NCBI RefSeq assembly: GCF_001757355.1
Contig: NZ_MINO01000005.1
Span: 85,789-149,788 of the forward strand
From: Sphingobium phenoxybenzoativorans
GTDB taxonomy: Bacteria > Pseudomonadota > Alphaproteobacteria > Sphingomonadales > Sphingomonadaceae
Length of the DNA stretch: 64,000 bases
Reading direction: 5' to 3'
A program made the position numbers and the translations under genes. Positions within the stretch are counted from its first letter, which is position 1, and every line of letters starts with the position of its first letter. The notes beneath the pieces were generated by a model, which ran no database searches, was not told where the DNA came from, and worked only from the letters and a program-made list of their open reading frames with translations. Of the stretch, positions 36,548-44,579 are shown piece by piece.

Positions 36548-37708
36548 TTAGGCCGCCTTGGCGGTGGCGTAGGCCCAGTCGAGCCACGGTCCCAGCGCTT
36601 CAATATCCGCCGTGTCGACCGTCGCGCCGCACCAGATGCGCAGGCCCGCCGGGGCGTCGCGATAGCCCGCGACGTCATAGGCAGCGCCTTCCTTCTCCAG
36701 CAGCCCGGCAAAGGTCTTGATGAACGCCTCGTCCGCGCCCTCTACCGTCAGGCAGACGCTCGTCTTGGAGCGCGAGTCCGCATCGGTCGCGAGATGGCCA
36801 AGCCAGTCCCGCTCCGCCACGATCTTGTCCAGCGCGGCCGCATTGGCGTCGGACCGCTTGATCAGACCTGCCGATCCGCCAACCGACTTGCCCCATTCCA
36901 GCGCGAAGATCGCGTCCTCCACCGCCAGCATCGACGGGGTGTTGATGGTCTCGCCCTTGAACACGCCCTCGGCAAGCTTGCCCTTGGAAACGAGACGGAA
37001 CACCTTGGGCAACGGCCATGCGGGCGTGTAGGTCTCCAGCCGCTCGACGGCGCGGGGGCCAAGGATCAGCACGCCGTGCGCGCCCTCGCCGCCCAGCACC
37101 TTTTGCCAGGAGAAGGTGGCGACGTCGATTTTCGCCCAGTCGATGTCATAGGCGAATACGGCGCTGGTCGCGTCGGCGAAGGACAGCCCTTCGCGGTCCG
37201 CCGGGATGAAGTCCGCATTCGGCACGCGCACGCCCGAAGTCGTGCCGTTCCAGGTGAACAGGACGTCGTTCGACCAGTCGATCTGCGACAGGTCGGGAAG
37301 CTGGCCATAATCCGCCCTGACGATGGTCGGGTTCAGGTTGAGTTGCTTGGCGGCGTCCGTCACCCAGCCCTCGCCGAAGCTTTCCCAGGCGACGGCGGTG
37401 ACGGGCTTCGCGCCCAGCATCGTCCACATCGCCATTTCGAAAGCGCCCGTGTCGGAACCCGGCACGATGCCGATACGGTGCGTCTCCGGCAGGCGCAGCA
37501 GCTCGCGCATCAGGTCGATGCAATAGGCGAGGCGCGTCTTGCCGATCTTGGCGCGATGCGAGCGGCCGAGCGATTCGGTGGCCAGCTTGGCGGCGCTCCA
37601 GCCCGGAGGCTTGGCGCAGGGACCCGAGGAGAAATAGGGGCGAGCCGGCTTGGTTGCGGGCTTGGCGGCGGGCGCAATAGTGGCGCCAGCTTCGGTAACG
37701 TCAGTCAT
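36548..37708 (-). CDS. serC: Phosphoserine aminotransferase
   Basis: SerC converts 3-phosphohydroxypyruvate to phosphoserine with glutamate and PLP. The 386-residue protein is the alphaproteobacterial form with PYFSSGPCAKPPGWS at the start. VPGSDTGAFEMAMW is the PLP phosphate contact, LFTWNGTTSGVRVP follows, and the PLP lysine is in FSWQKVLGGEGAHG. An N-terminal Ala/Pro/Lys-rich tail of about 22 residues precedes the domain. serA follows 131 bp downstream. A serC-type leader RNA lies directly upstream. Confidence 0.96.
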   Translation of the reverse strand: MTDVTEAGATIAPAAKPATKPARPYFSSGPCAKPPGWSAAKLATESLGRSHRAKIGKTRLAYCIDLMRELLRLPETHRIGIVPGSDTGAFEMAMWTMLGAKPVTAVAWESFGEGWVTDAAKQLNLNPTIVRADYGQLPDLSQIDWSNDVLFTWNGTTSGVRVPNADFIPADREGLSFADATSAVFAYDIDWAKIDVATFSWQKVLGGEGAHGVLILGPRAVERLETYTPAWPLPKVFRLVSKGKLAEGVFKGETINTPSMLAVEDAIFALEWGKSVGGSAGLIKRSDANAAALDKIVAERDWLGHLATDADSRSKTSVCLTVEGADEAFIKTFAGLLEKEGAAYDVAGYRDAPAGLRIWCGATVDTADIEALGPWLDWAYATAKAA

Positions 37709-37765
37709 GTAATGCGTCTCCTTGCAGAGAGCACGCGCGGCGTTGGGACCGCGTGGCCCGCCGGC
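37709..37765 (-). ncRNA. Candidate serC leader RNA motif
   Basis: Read on the minus strand, a GC-rich hairpin (CACGCG...CGCGUG, 37732-37755) is followed by a second hairpin, UCUCUGCAAGGAGA (37717-37730), which buries the GGAG ribosome-binding site of serC. The serC motif described upstream of serC in alphaproteobacteria has this two-hairpin design with the Shine-Dalgarno in the second stem. No ligand is known. The assignment rests on position and hand-drawn pairing. Confidence 0.6.
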
Positions 37766-37836
37766 GCTCCTAAAGAGTTCCGGTTAATAGTCAACCACCA
37801 AGGAGGAGGAGACGAAGGTCGAAGCTGGAGACTGGC

Positions 37837-38571
37837 CTAACGTCTCAGGCGAGGGGCCAGCATGCCGACCCGTCCGCGATACGCCACATATTTTTCGCCG
37901 AACAATGCCGTCAGATCTCGCTCCTCATGACGGATCGCGATCAGAATATAGATGGTCATCCCGACCGCCAGCAGCAAATGTCCCACCGTCATCCTGGGCG
38001 TCGCCCAAAAGGCGAGGATGAAGCCGCTATAGAGCGGATGACGGACAAGCCGATAGAAGAATGGCGTGCGGAATACCGGCTCTGTCGCGCCATGACCCAG
38101 CATATTGCTCCACACCTGTTTCAGCCCGAACAGTTCGAAATGGCTGATGAGGAATGTGCTGAGCAACACGATCAGCCAACCCAGTGCGAAGATGGCGAGC
38201 AGCAACATCGCCAGCGGCCCGCTCCCCGCATCCCACAAAACTGCGGGGATCGGATGCCAAACATGGCAGAGCAGCATGAGAACGATGCTGGCGGACAGCA
38301 CATAGACGCTGCGTTCGACCGGTTCGGGCACGACGCGCGTCCAGGCGCGCTTGAATGCGGGCCGCGCCATCACGCTATGCTGCACACCGAACAGGGCGAT
38401 GAGGAAAATGTCGATCGCAGCGGCCTGCCACACCGGCAGGATTGGCCGGCCTTGGTCGACAGTAAATGGCACCAGCGGAAAATTGCCAACAAAAGCAATA
38501 AAATACAGAAAGGCGGCGAAGAATATCAGATAGGATATTATGCCGAACACAAGATAAGCGAAGCGGTTCAT
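37837..38571 (-). CDS. mddA: Membrane methyltransferase, methanethiol S-methyltransferase (MddA)-like
   Basis: The 244-residue protein has about six membrane helices and belongs to the isoprenylcysteine-carboxyl-methyltransferase-like/NnrU superfamily. The segments FGVQHSVMARPAFKRAWTRV, STFLISHFELFGLKQVWSN, RLVRHPLYSGFILAFWATPRMTVGHLLLA and AIRHEERDLTALFGEKY match my memory of MddA. MddA methylates methanethiol to dimethyl sulfide with S-adenosylmethionine. RHPLY and the EE pair are the SAM-binding signature. A GGGGGAG site precedes the ATG at 38571. Substrate specificity is inferred from family resemblance. Confidence 0.82.
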   Translation of the reverse strand: MNRFAYLVFGIISYLIFFAAFLYFIAFVGNFPLVPFTVDQGRPILPVWQAAAIDIFLIALFGVQHSVMARPAFKRAWTRVVPEPVERSVYVLSASIVLMLLCHVWHPIPAVLWDAGSGPLAMLLLAIFALGWLIVLLSTFLISHFELFGLKQVWSNMLGHGATEPVFRTPFFYRLVRHPLYSGFILAFWATPRMTVGHLLLAVGMTIYILIAIRHEERDLTALFGEKYVAYRGRVGMLAPRLRR

Positions 38572-38745
38572 TGCTCGACTCCCCCTGTTTATCTGTCCCT
38601 TTACACCCGATGAAGAGGGACTCCAAAGGCCCTTTTCGGCGCATGGGGCGTGAGCGGAGCACAAGCCGTTCAAATCAGCGCGAAATTGCATATTCCGGCA
38701 GCTTAATTGTGGCGCGCTAACCATGATATGCTATAGCCCGGCGCC

Positions 38746-39426
38746 ATGCGGGCCAGCCGGGTTATCCAGATCGTTTCCGCCAAGCGCCGTTCAATCGCTG
38801 CGCTGGCGATCCTTTCCCTTCTCGCGGGATGCTCCGTGGGTCCAAAGTCTGGGCGGCGACCCGGCACAACGCCCCATGTTTCAGCGGCGCAGGCGGAGGA
38901 AACGCGGCAATGCATGGGCAGGCTGGCGTCCACCGGCATCATGTTCGAACGGCTGCCCGACAAAAGCTATGGTGGCGGGTGCAGTGCGATCGGCGCGGTG
39001 AAGCTGACGGATATCGGCGTTCCCACCAGCAATCTCGGCGCGATGACATGCGGCCTCGCCGCCAATTTTTCCGCCTGGGCGCGTTATGGCGTGACGCCCG
39101 CCGCGCGGCTCATCCTGGGCAGCGAACTGGTGAAGGTGGAAACCTTCGGCACCTATAACTGCCGCCCCATTGCGGGCAGTTCGAAGCTCAGCGAACATGC
39201 CAGCAGCAATGCGGTCGATGTCGCTGCATTCACTCTCGCCGACGGTCGCCGCATTGACATTCGTGCCGGCTGGAACAGCAATGACGAACGGGTGCGGGAG
39301 TTTCTGCGCGTGGTCCGGACAAGCGCCTGCAAGCGGTTCCGCACAGTGCTCAGCCCGGATTACAACGCCGCACATCACGACCATCTGCATTTCGATATGG
39401 GCGGGAAAGGCGGCTATTGCCGCTGA
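38746..39426 (+). CDS. Extensin-like family lipoprotein
   Basis: The 226-residue protein has a lipoprotein signal with lipobox LLAGC at about residues 24-28. The C-terminal half is an extensin-like/M15-peptidase-related domain: CGLAANFSAWAR, GTYNCRPIAGSSKLSEHASSNAVDVAAF and AAHHDHLHFDMG. The His and Asp residues in SEHA...DVA and HDHLHFD form the expected zinc site. It is likely attached to the outer membrane and may act on peptidoglycan. Function in this family is not proven. Confidence 0.87.
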   Translation: MRASRVIQIVSAKRRSIAALAILSLLAGCSVGPKSGRRPGTTPHVSAAQAEETRQCMGRLASTGIMFERLPDKSYGGGCSAIGAVKLTDIGVPTSNLGAMTCGLAANFSAWARYGVTPAARLILGSELVKVETFGTYNCRPIAGSSKLSEHASSNAVDVAAFTLADGRRIDIRAGWNSNDERVREFLRVVRTSACKRFRTVLSPDYNAAHHDHLHFDMGGKGGYCR

Positions 39427-39492
39427 CGGGTCGGGCGCGGCTATTATGGCTCACACCTTGGCAGGCGCCGCCCGGATCGCTACCTGCGCCTC

Positions 39493-40371
39493 ATGACAAA
39501 AAAAGAAATAGAGGAACGCAAGTTCCGCCCCGCGCGGCAGGAAGCGCGTGACGCCCAGAAGGCGATAGAAACCCCGCAGACCAGCAGCGCCGCATACCGG
39601 CTGGCGTTCCAGGACACGGAATTTCTCCTGCGGGAGGACCTGCGCCCGGTGCGGTTTCAACTGGAGCTGTTGAAGCCCGAACTCTTGCTTGATGAAGCGA
39701 AAATCGAGTCCACTTTCGTTTTTTACGGGTCGGCGCGCATCCCTGAGCCGGAGGCGGCGCAGGCTCGCATCGATGCGGCGACCGATGACCGGCAGCGGCT
39801 GATCGCCGAGAATCTGGCGAAGAAGGCGCGTTACTATGACGAAGCGCGCAAGCTTGCGCGGATCGCGGCGGATTATCCGCCCAATGAGGCCGGATGCCGT
39901 CATTTCGTCGTCTGTTCAGGCGGCGGCCCCTCGATCATGGAAGCGGCCAATCGCGGCGCGGACGACGCCGGCGCTCAGTCGATCGGCATGAATATCGTTC
40001 TGCCCCACGAGCAGGCGCCCAACTCCTATGTCACCCCGGAATTGAGCTTCCAGTTCCATTATTTCGCGCTGCGCAAGATGCATTTCCTGCTGCGCGCGCG
40101 GGCGCTGGCGGTTTTCCCCGGCGGCTTTGGCACCTTCGACGAGTTTTTCGAACTGCTGACTCTGGTGCAGACCGGCAAGATGAAGCCGATCCCGATCCTT
40201 CTGTTCGGCCGGGAATTCTGGACGCGGGTCGTCGATTTCTCCGCTCTGGCGGAGGAGGGAGTCATCTCGGAGGCGGACCTCGACCTGATTACCTGGGTGG
40301 AAACGGCCGAAGAAGGTTGGCGCGCCGTGTGCGATTTCTATAAGGATGATGCGATGCCCGGTTGCGGGTGA
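39493..40371 (+). CDS. LOG family protein (TIGR00730-like)
   Basis: The 292-residue protein contains a Rossmann-like LOG domain with the GGGPSIMEAANRGADDAG block and the hallmark FPGGFGTFDEFFE (PGGxGTxxE). LOG enzymes release cytokinin-type bases from nucleotide 5'-monophosphates or act as nucleotide 5'-monophosphate phosphoribohydrolases. It carries an N-terminal extension of about 70 charged residues, as in the larger bacterial members. It appears to be a single transcription unit. Confidence 0.9.
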   Translation: MTKKEIEERKFRPARQEARDAQKAIETPQTSSAAYRLAFQDTEFLLREDLRPVRFQLELLKPELLLDEAKIESTFVFYGSARIPEPEAAQARIDAATDDRQRLIAENLAKKARYYDEARKLARIAADYPPNEAGCRHFVVCSGGGPSIMEAANRGADDAGAQSIGMNIVLPHEQAPNSYVTPELSFQFHYFALRKMHFLLRARALAVFPGGFGTFDEFFELLTLVQTGKMKPIPILLFGREFWTRVVDFSALAEEGVISEADLDLITWVETAEEGWRAVCDFYKDDAMPGCG

Positions 40372-40433
40372 GATGCATCCATTCCTGAGGCTTACGCTAC
40401 CCACCGCTTCTTTCGCCTGCCTATAGCGGTCAT

Positions 40434-40955
40434 GTGCCGGACGAAATGCCATATGCCCTGACGGAAGGTCAGAAGGCCTGCCTTCGCCTCGTCGCGAAAG
40501 GCATGTCGTCCAAGGAGATCGCCAAGGAACTGAACCTCACGCCCTTGACCGTCGATACCTATGTAAAGGCGGCCATGGCGCGGACCGGCGCGACCAACCG
40601 CCGGGATGCGGCGCGGCGATTGCAGGATTTGGAGCACTCCCAAAAATCAGGATCACCACCGGCGTCCATTGCACAGGCCGCCTCCCCGCCCGATGACTGG
40701 TCGCCGACGCAACATGGGGGACAGCATGGCGCGGCAGGTGGCGGTGAGTGGCGCGACGCGGGCGAAAAGCCCGGACCGCCACAGGGCGCGCGGCCACGCT
40801 GGTCATGGCGGGTTCCCCCTTTTGGAGGACGCCAGCATGACCTGAATGTCTCCGAGACCCTCGCCCAGATCGCCAAGGTGGCGATCGTCGCGGCCCTGGC
40901 GATGTCCGCCATCGTCACTTTGATCGAGGGAGCGATGCATCTTCTCAGCACCTGA
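40434..40955 (+). CDS. LuxR-type HTH protein with C-terminal membrane anchor
   Basis: The 173-residue protein starts with a LuxR/GerE helix-turn-helix (LTEGQKACLRLVAKGMSSKEIAKELNLTPLTVDTYVKAAM). A proline- and glycine-rich linker of about 70 residues follows, and a hydrophobic helix near the C-terminus (AKVAIVAALAMSAIVTLI) would anchor it in the membrane. No receiver or ligand domain is present. The start is GTG at 40434 or ATG at 40446. It heads a run of four same-strand genes ending with a MarR-like gene. Function is unknown. Confidence 0.75.
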   Translation: MPDEMPYALTEGQKACLRLVAKGMSSKEIAKELNLTPLTVDTYVKAAMARTGATNRRDAARRLQDLEHSQKSGSPPASIAQAASPPDDWSPTQHGGQHGAAGGGEWRDAGEKPGPPQGARPRWSWRVPPFGGRQHDLNVSETLAQIAKVAIVAALAMSAIVTLIEGAMHLLST

Positions 40956-41021
40956 AGATGCTCCCCCACTTCCCATGCGACACCCAAGCCAACGCGCCGT
41001 CCGGGCGCGAAAGGAGAAGCC

Positions 41022-41360
41022 ATGCCCACTTTCACCTATGCCGCCGGTCACACCGTTGCCGCCGATGTCCGCAACGTGTTTTCCGGGATAGACGGCGCAT
41101 TGCTCAACACCGCGCGGTTGACCGTATCGCTGCTGGAAGCCAGCGAGGGAGCCGACCTGTCCGCCGCAAAGGGCCAGAAGGTGCTCGAATCGGTGGCCGC
41201 CGGTTTCAACAAGGTGGTCGAGGGCCGCAAGGAGATCATGACCGCGCACCGCGCGCTCACGGTCATCAAGGGCGAGAGCAATCTCAGCGTCGTGGACTAT
41301 GGATGCCTCGGCTCCGGGCCGCTGGCCTCGGCCGCGGACGTCCCGGCATCGGCGGCGTGA
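41022..41360 (+). CDS. Small conserved-looking hypothetical protein
   Basis: A 112-residue soluble protein with a perfect AAGGAG site before the ATG, indicating strong translation. The sequence is rich in amphipathic helices (GALLNTARLTVSLLEASEG, KGQKVLESVAAGFNKVVEGRKEIMTAHRALTVIKGE) and ends in an alanine-rich tail. I recognise no family. Its place between a membrane-anchored regulator and a membrane protein suggests a role in that locus. Confidence 0.65.
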   Translation: MPTFTYAAGHTVAADVRNVFSGIDGALLNTARLTVSLLEASEGADLSAAKGQKVLESVAAGFNKVVEGRKEIMTAHRALTVIKGESNLSVVDYGCLGSGPLASAADVPASAA

Positions 41361-41416
41361 GGGCGTCCGGCCATTACGCCTTGACCGGCATGATCCCGTC
41401 GTGATCGGGTCCGGCC

Positions 41417-41881
41417 ATGGCCACCATGCAGCTTTCCTTTCTCGCCCTGCTTCTGTTGAGTTGCGGCTACGCATTTCTGCGGGGCGGGCGGGATGGCCGG
41501 TGGGCGGCCTTTCTATTGATGTCGGCGGCAATGCTGACCATCCCCGCGTCATGGATAGACGTCCACTGGGCCAGCACCAACATGGCGGTTTTTGCGGTCG
41601 ATCTCGCCCTGCTGGCCGGTCTCCTCATCCTGGCGCTGCGCAGCCACAGCTATTGGCCGATATGGATGGCGGCCTTCCACGCGCTGAGCGTGTGCACGCA
41701 TATCGCGACCGCTATCAATCCGGTCTTTGTACCGAAAGTCTATCAGGCGCTGGAAAGCTTCTGGAGCATACCGGTCCAGCTCGTCATGCCCTTTGGCATC
41801 ATGCTGGACGATTATGCCAGGGGGAGGCGGCAGCGTTCCGGGAACGGGCATGAACTTCACAACCGGCAAGATGGAGCCTGA
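41417..41881 (+). CDS. Hypothetical integral membrane protein
   Basis: The 154-residue protein has about four hydrophobic segments: SFLALLLLSCGYAFL, WAAFLLMSAAMLTIPAS, MAVFAVDLALLAGLLILAL and a last one around VQLVMPFGIML. It ends in a charged tail that overlaps the next gene. I recognise no family. The ATG at 41417 has no strong ribosome-binding site, and ATG 41426 is an alternative. Being third in a four-gene run links it to the LuxR- and MarR-like regulators. Confidence 0.65.
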   Translation: MATMQLSFLALLLLSCGYAFLRGGRDGRWAAFLLMSAAMLTIPASWIDVHWASTNMAVFAVDLALLAGLLILALRSHSYWPIWMAAFHALSVCTHIATAINPVFVPKVYQALESFWSIPVQLVMPFGIMLDDYARGRRQRSGNGHELHNRQDGA

Positions 41882-42293
41882 TCCATCCGGGCGCGCAATC
41901 ACCGAACGTACCGGCGACACCGGCCGCCCCGTCCCCGCTGAATATGCCGGGGAAGGCTATCTGGTCCTTGCAAAAGCCGCCAGAAATATTCTCCGCAACC
42001 GCCGCCTGCGGGGCAGATATCTGCCCGCCGACCTGTTTGCGGATCCGGCCTGGGACATCCTGCTCGACCTGTTCGCCGCCAGCGCCGAAGGACAGTCGGT
42101 TTCAGTCACGAGCGCCTGCGTGGCGGCGGCGGTTCCGGTGACGACGGCGCAGCGCTGGCTTCGTGAGCTGGAGCGGCAGGGCCTGGTCGAACGGCAGCAC
42201 GACAATGGAGACCGGCGGCGGGTGCTGGTGCGGATCAGCGGCGCGGGCCGCGACGCGATTGCCGCATGGCTGACCGCTACCGGAGGGACTTGA
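41850..42293 (+). CDS. MarR-like winged-helix regulator
   Basis: The protein has 147 residues from the ATG at 41850, with 41871 as an alternative. It contains a winged helix: LFADPAWDILLDLFAASAEGQSVSVTSACVAAAVPVTTAQRWLRELERQGLVERQHDNGDRRRVLVRISGAG, the wing being DNGDRRRVLV. The start overlaps the preceding membrane-protein gene by 32 bp. It ends in a 17-bp tail-to-tail overlap with the GNAT gene. It may autoregulate the 40.4-42.3 kb locus. Confidence 0.78.
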   Translation: MNFTTGKMEPDPSGRAITERTGDTGRPVPAEYAGEGYLVLAKAARNILRNRRLRGRYLPADLFADPAWDILLDLFAASAEGQSVSVTSACVAAAVPVTTAQRWLRELERQGLVERQHDNGDRRRVLVRISGAGRDAIAAWLTATGGT

Positions 42294-42879
42294 GCCAGAA
42301 CTGCATGGGATGCTGGGTTTCCACGGAATCGCCCACATCGCGCCAGCCAAATGCGCCGGTCATGCCCTCGACCGGAGCAAAGCCGCGCCGCCGCCAGAAG
42401 GGATCGAGCGGCGCGTAATCCGTTGGCCGCGCCGGATGGTCCGGGGGCCGTATGACCGCGCAGAAGCTGGCATGGGCGAAGCCCAATTCCCGCGCGCGCG
42501 CTTCCCGCCGGTCAAAAAAGGCGTGGCCCACGCCCCGGCCGCGATATTCGGGAAGCAGCACTGATTCCCCGAAATAATAGATGTCGGCGATATCCATGCC
42601 CCGGTCGCGGAACGGCGCGGCAAATTCCGCCGCATGGTCGGCCATCGGAGCCGCCGTGGCCGCGCCGACCAGCCGGTCGCCGTCGAATGCCCCGGCAACC
42701 AGCGCGCCGCCGCTCTCCGCATAGGCGCTGAGATAATCGCGCTCATAGGCGCGGTCCCCCTCATAGAGATAGGGGAAAGCCCGGAAAACAGCGATGCGCA
42801 GATCAGCCAGACCGTCCAGCGCATCGATCAGCGATGCGCCGGTCAGGTCGCGGACGGCAATGGCGGACGATCCGGCCAT
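42277..42879 (-). CDS. GNAT-family N-acetyltransferase
   Basis: The protein has 200 residues from the ATG at 42879 (GTG at 42891 is possible). The GNAT fold is shown by VAGAFDGDRLVGAATAAPM, the acetyl-CoA pyrophosphate loop VLLPEYRGRGVGHAFFDRREARARELGF (R/Q-x-x-G-x-G/A) and the C-terminal PFWRRRGFAPV. The substrate is unknown. It follows the cytochrome c gene by about 20 bp on the same strand and may be co-transcribed. Confidence 0.87.
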   Translation of the reverse strand: MAGSSAIAVRDLTGASLIDALDGLADLRIAVFRAFPYLYEGDRAYERDYLSAYAESGGALVAGAFDGDRLVGAATAAPMADHAAEFAAPFRDRGMDIADIYYFGESVLLPEYRGRGVGHAFFDRREARARELGFAHASFCAVIRPPDHPARPTDYAPLDPFWRRRGFAPVEGMTGAFGWRDVGDSVETQHPMQFWLKSLR

Positions 42880-42898
42880 GCCATCCGCCACGATCAGA

Positions 42899-43528
42899 TC
42901 ATTCGGCGGCGTTGGCCGCCTCGGCCGGAGCGGCGGCATTGCCCTCGCCCTCCGCGGCGTTCGCCGCGCCCGCATTGTCGCCAGCGGCGGCGGGAGCCGC
43001 GTCGGCGGCCGGCAGCGGCAGGTTGGAGCCCTGCGTATTGAGATAAGCGATCAGGTTGGCACGATCGACCGGATTGCCCAGACCCGCAAAGGTCATCTTC
43101 GTGCCCGGCGCATATTCACGCGGAGAAGTGAGCCAGTGATCCAGCGCCTCGAACGTCCAGGTGCCGCCCTTCGACTTCAGCGCGTCGGAGAAAGCGAAAC
43201 CGCCACGGCCCGTCGCAACCTTGTCACCCACCACTTCGTGCAGGTTCGGGCCGATGCCGTTCGCGCCGCCAGCGGCGATGGTGTGGCAGGCCGCGCACTT
43301 GGCGAACACCTTCTCACCCGCCGCCACGTCGGAGCTTGCGAGCAGCGTGTTGAGGCCCGGACCGGCAGCGGCCCCTTCGCCGCCTTCGGCTTCGACGCCC
43401 TCAATTTCATAGCCCATCTTCTCTGGACGCTCTTCATGGAAGAACTTGCTGCTGACGATGCCGCCGCCGAGCGCAATGATGCCCGCGAACAACGCCCAAC
43501 CGGCAATAGTATTGAAACGATCGTCCAT
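42899..43528 (-). CDS. Membrane-anchored cytochrome c (CycM/c552 type)
   Basis: The 209-residue protein has an uncleaved N-terminal anchor (WALFAGIIALGGGIVSSKFF) and one haem site, CAACH, in GEKVFAKCAACHTI. The axial Met is likely in GTKMTFAGL. NLIAYLNTQGSNLPLPAA closes the class I cytochrome c domain. An unusual Ala/Glu/Asn-rich tail of about 45 residues follows. Such cytochromes carry electrons from the bc1 complex to terminal oxidases. The ATG at 43528 has an AGGAA site and diverges from pheA. Confidence 0.92.
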   Translation of the reverse strand: MDDRFNTIAGWALFAGIIALGGGIVSSKFFHEERPEKMGYEIEGVEAEGGEGAAAGPGLNTLLASSDVAAGEKVFAKCAACHTIAAGGANGIGPNLHEVVGDKVATGRGGFAFSDALKSKGGTWTFEALDHWLTSPREYAPGTKMTFAGLGNPVDRANLIAYLNTQGSNLPLPAADAAPAAAGDNAGAANAAEGEGNAAAPAEAANAAE

Positions 43529-43616
43529 GCGTCCGATTTCCTCCCGATTCTTCGCCAGCGCCCTGATTTTCGCGCCACCCCTTAAGTAGCCCGCCATAAT
43601 GACGCAAGCGCGAACG

Positions 43617-43633
43617 CGCAAGCTTGGCTTGCG
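43617..43633. promoter_or_regulatory. Strong hairpin upstream of pheA
   Basis: A perfect 7-bp inverted repeat, CGCAAGC-TTG-GCTTGCG, lies 36 bp before the pheA ATG. It has no T-run, so it is not a simple terminator. It could be a transcript 5' structure or an operator. No phenylalanine-rich leader peptide is evident. Confidence 0.35.
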
Positions 43634-43668
43634 TGGACCCGATGAAGCCCGTAAGCGCGCGGACGCCA

Positions 43669-44556
43669 ATGGAAAACTATCCTCTCCCCGCCCGGCGTCT
43701 GGTCGCCGAAATGGCCGAAAAGGCGGCGGCCGATCCGTCGCGCGCAATCGCCTATCAGGGCGCGCCAGGGGCCAATTCCCACCTTGCGGCGCTGGATTAT
43801 GCGGCGGATTGCATCCCCCTGCCCTGTTTCGCCTTTGAGGACGCCATTGACGCAGTGCGGGATGGGAAGGCCGACCGGGCCATCATCCCGATCGAAAATT
43901 CGCTGCACGGGCGCGTCGCCGACATGCATTTCCTGCTGCCCGAATCGGGCCTGCACATCGTCGACGAATATTTTCTGCGCATCCGCCACTGCCTGATGGC
44001 GGTCGACGACAGTCCGGTGAAGAATGCGACCAGCCATCCGCAGGCGCTGGGCCAGTGCCGCCACTATCTCCGCGCGCGCGGCATCCAGCCGGTCAGCTAT
44101 GCCGATACGGCGGGCGCAGCCGCGCTGATCGCTGAGACGCGCCAGCCGGGCGAAGGCGCGATCGCCCCCCATCTGGCGGCCGAGCTTTACGGCCTGCGCA
44201 TGGTCGCGGAGAATATCGAGGACAGCGACGATAATATGACCCGCTTCCTGGTGCTGGCGCGCGAAGGGTCGATGCCCGCCCCCGGCGGACCGGTGATGAC
44301 GACCTTCATGTTCGAGGTGCAGAATGTCGCCGCCTCCCTCTACAAAGCGCTGGGCGGCTTCGCGACCAACGGCGTCAACATGACCAAGCTGGAAAGCTAC
44401 CAGCGCGGCGCAAGCTTCTCGATGACCGAATTCTTTGCGGACATCGAAGGCAGCCCGGAGGACCCCGGCGTTGACCGGGCGCTGAAGGAACTTGCATTCC
44501 ACACCAAATGGGTGCGGGTGCTGGGCACCTACCGCCAGGCGCGGCCGCGAAGCTAG
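43669..44556 (+). CDS. pheA: Prephenate dehydratase
   Basis: PheA makes phenylpyruvate from prephenate in phenylalanine synthesis. From the ATG at 43669 the protein has 295 residues and begins MENYPLPARRLVAEMAEKAA. The catalytic domain shows AIAYQGAPGANSHLAA, IIPIENSLHGRVADMH and the TRF motif in DNMTRFLVLAR. A C-terminal ACT domain (TTFMFEVQNVAASLYKALGGF and NMTKLESYQ) allows feedback by phenylalanine. There is no chorismate mutase domain. In-frame starts at 43642 and 43624 exist. The second 11-bp repeat element starts 24 bp after its stop. Confidence 0.95.
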   Translation: MENYPLPARRLVAEMAEKAAADPSRAIAYQGAPGANSHLAALDYAADCIPLPCFAFEDAIDAVRDGKADRAIIPIENSLHGRVADMHFLLPESGLHIVDEYFLRIRHCLMAVDDSPVKNATSHPQALGQCRHYLRARGIQPVSYADTAGAAALIAETRQPGEGAIAPHLAAELYGLRMVAENIEDSDDNMTRFLVLAREGSMPAPGGPVMTTFMFEVQNVAASLYKALGGFATNGVNMTKLESYQRGASFSMTEFFADIEGSPEDPGVDRALKELAFHTKWVRVLGTYRQARPRS

Positions 44557-44579
44557 CGGCAATCGGGCCACATCCGAGC

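Noticed and set aside
40431..40440. ATG at 40432 as start of the LuxR-type gene
   Set aside because: It is out of frame with the helix-turn-helix; the GTG at 40434 or ATG at 40446 is in frame.
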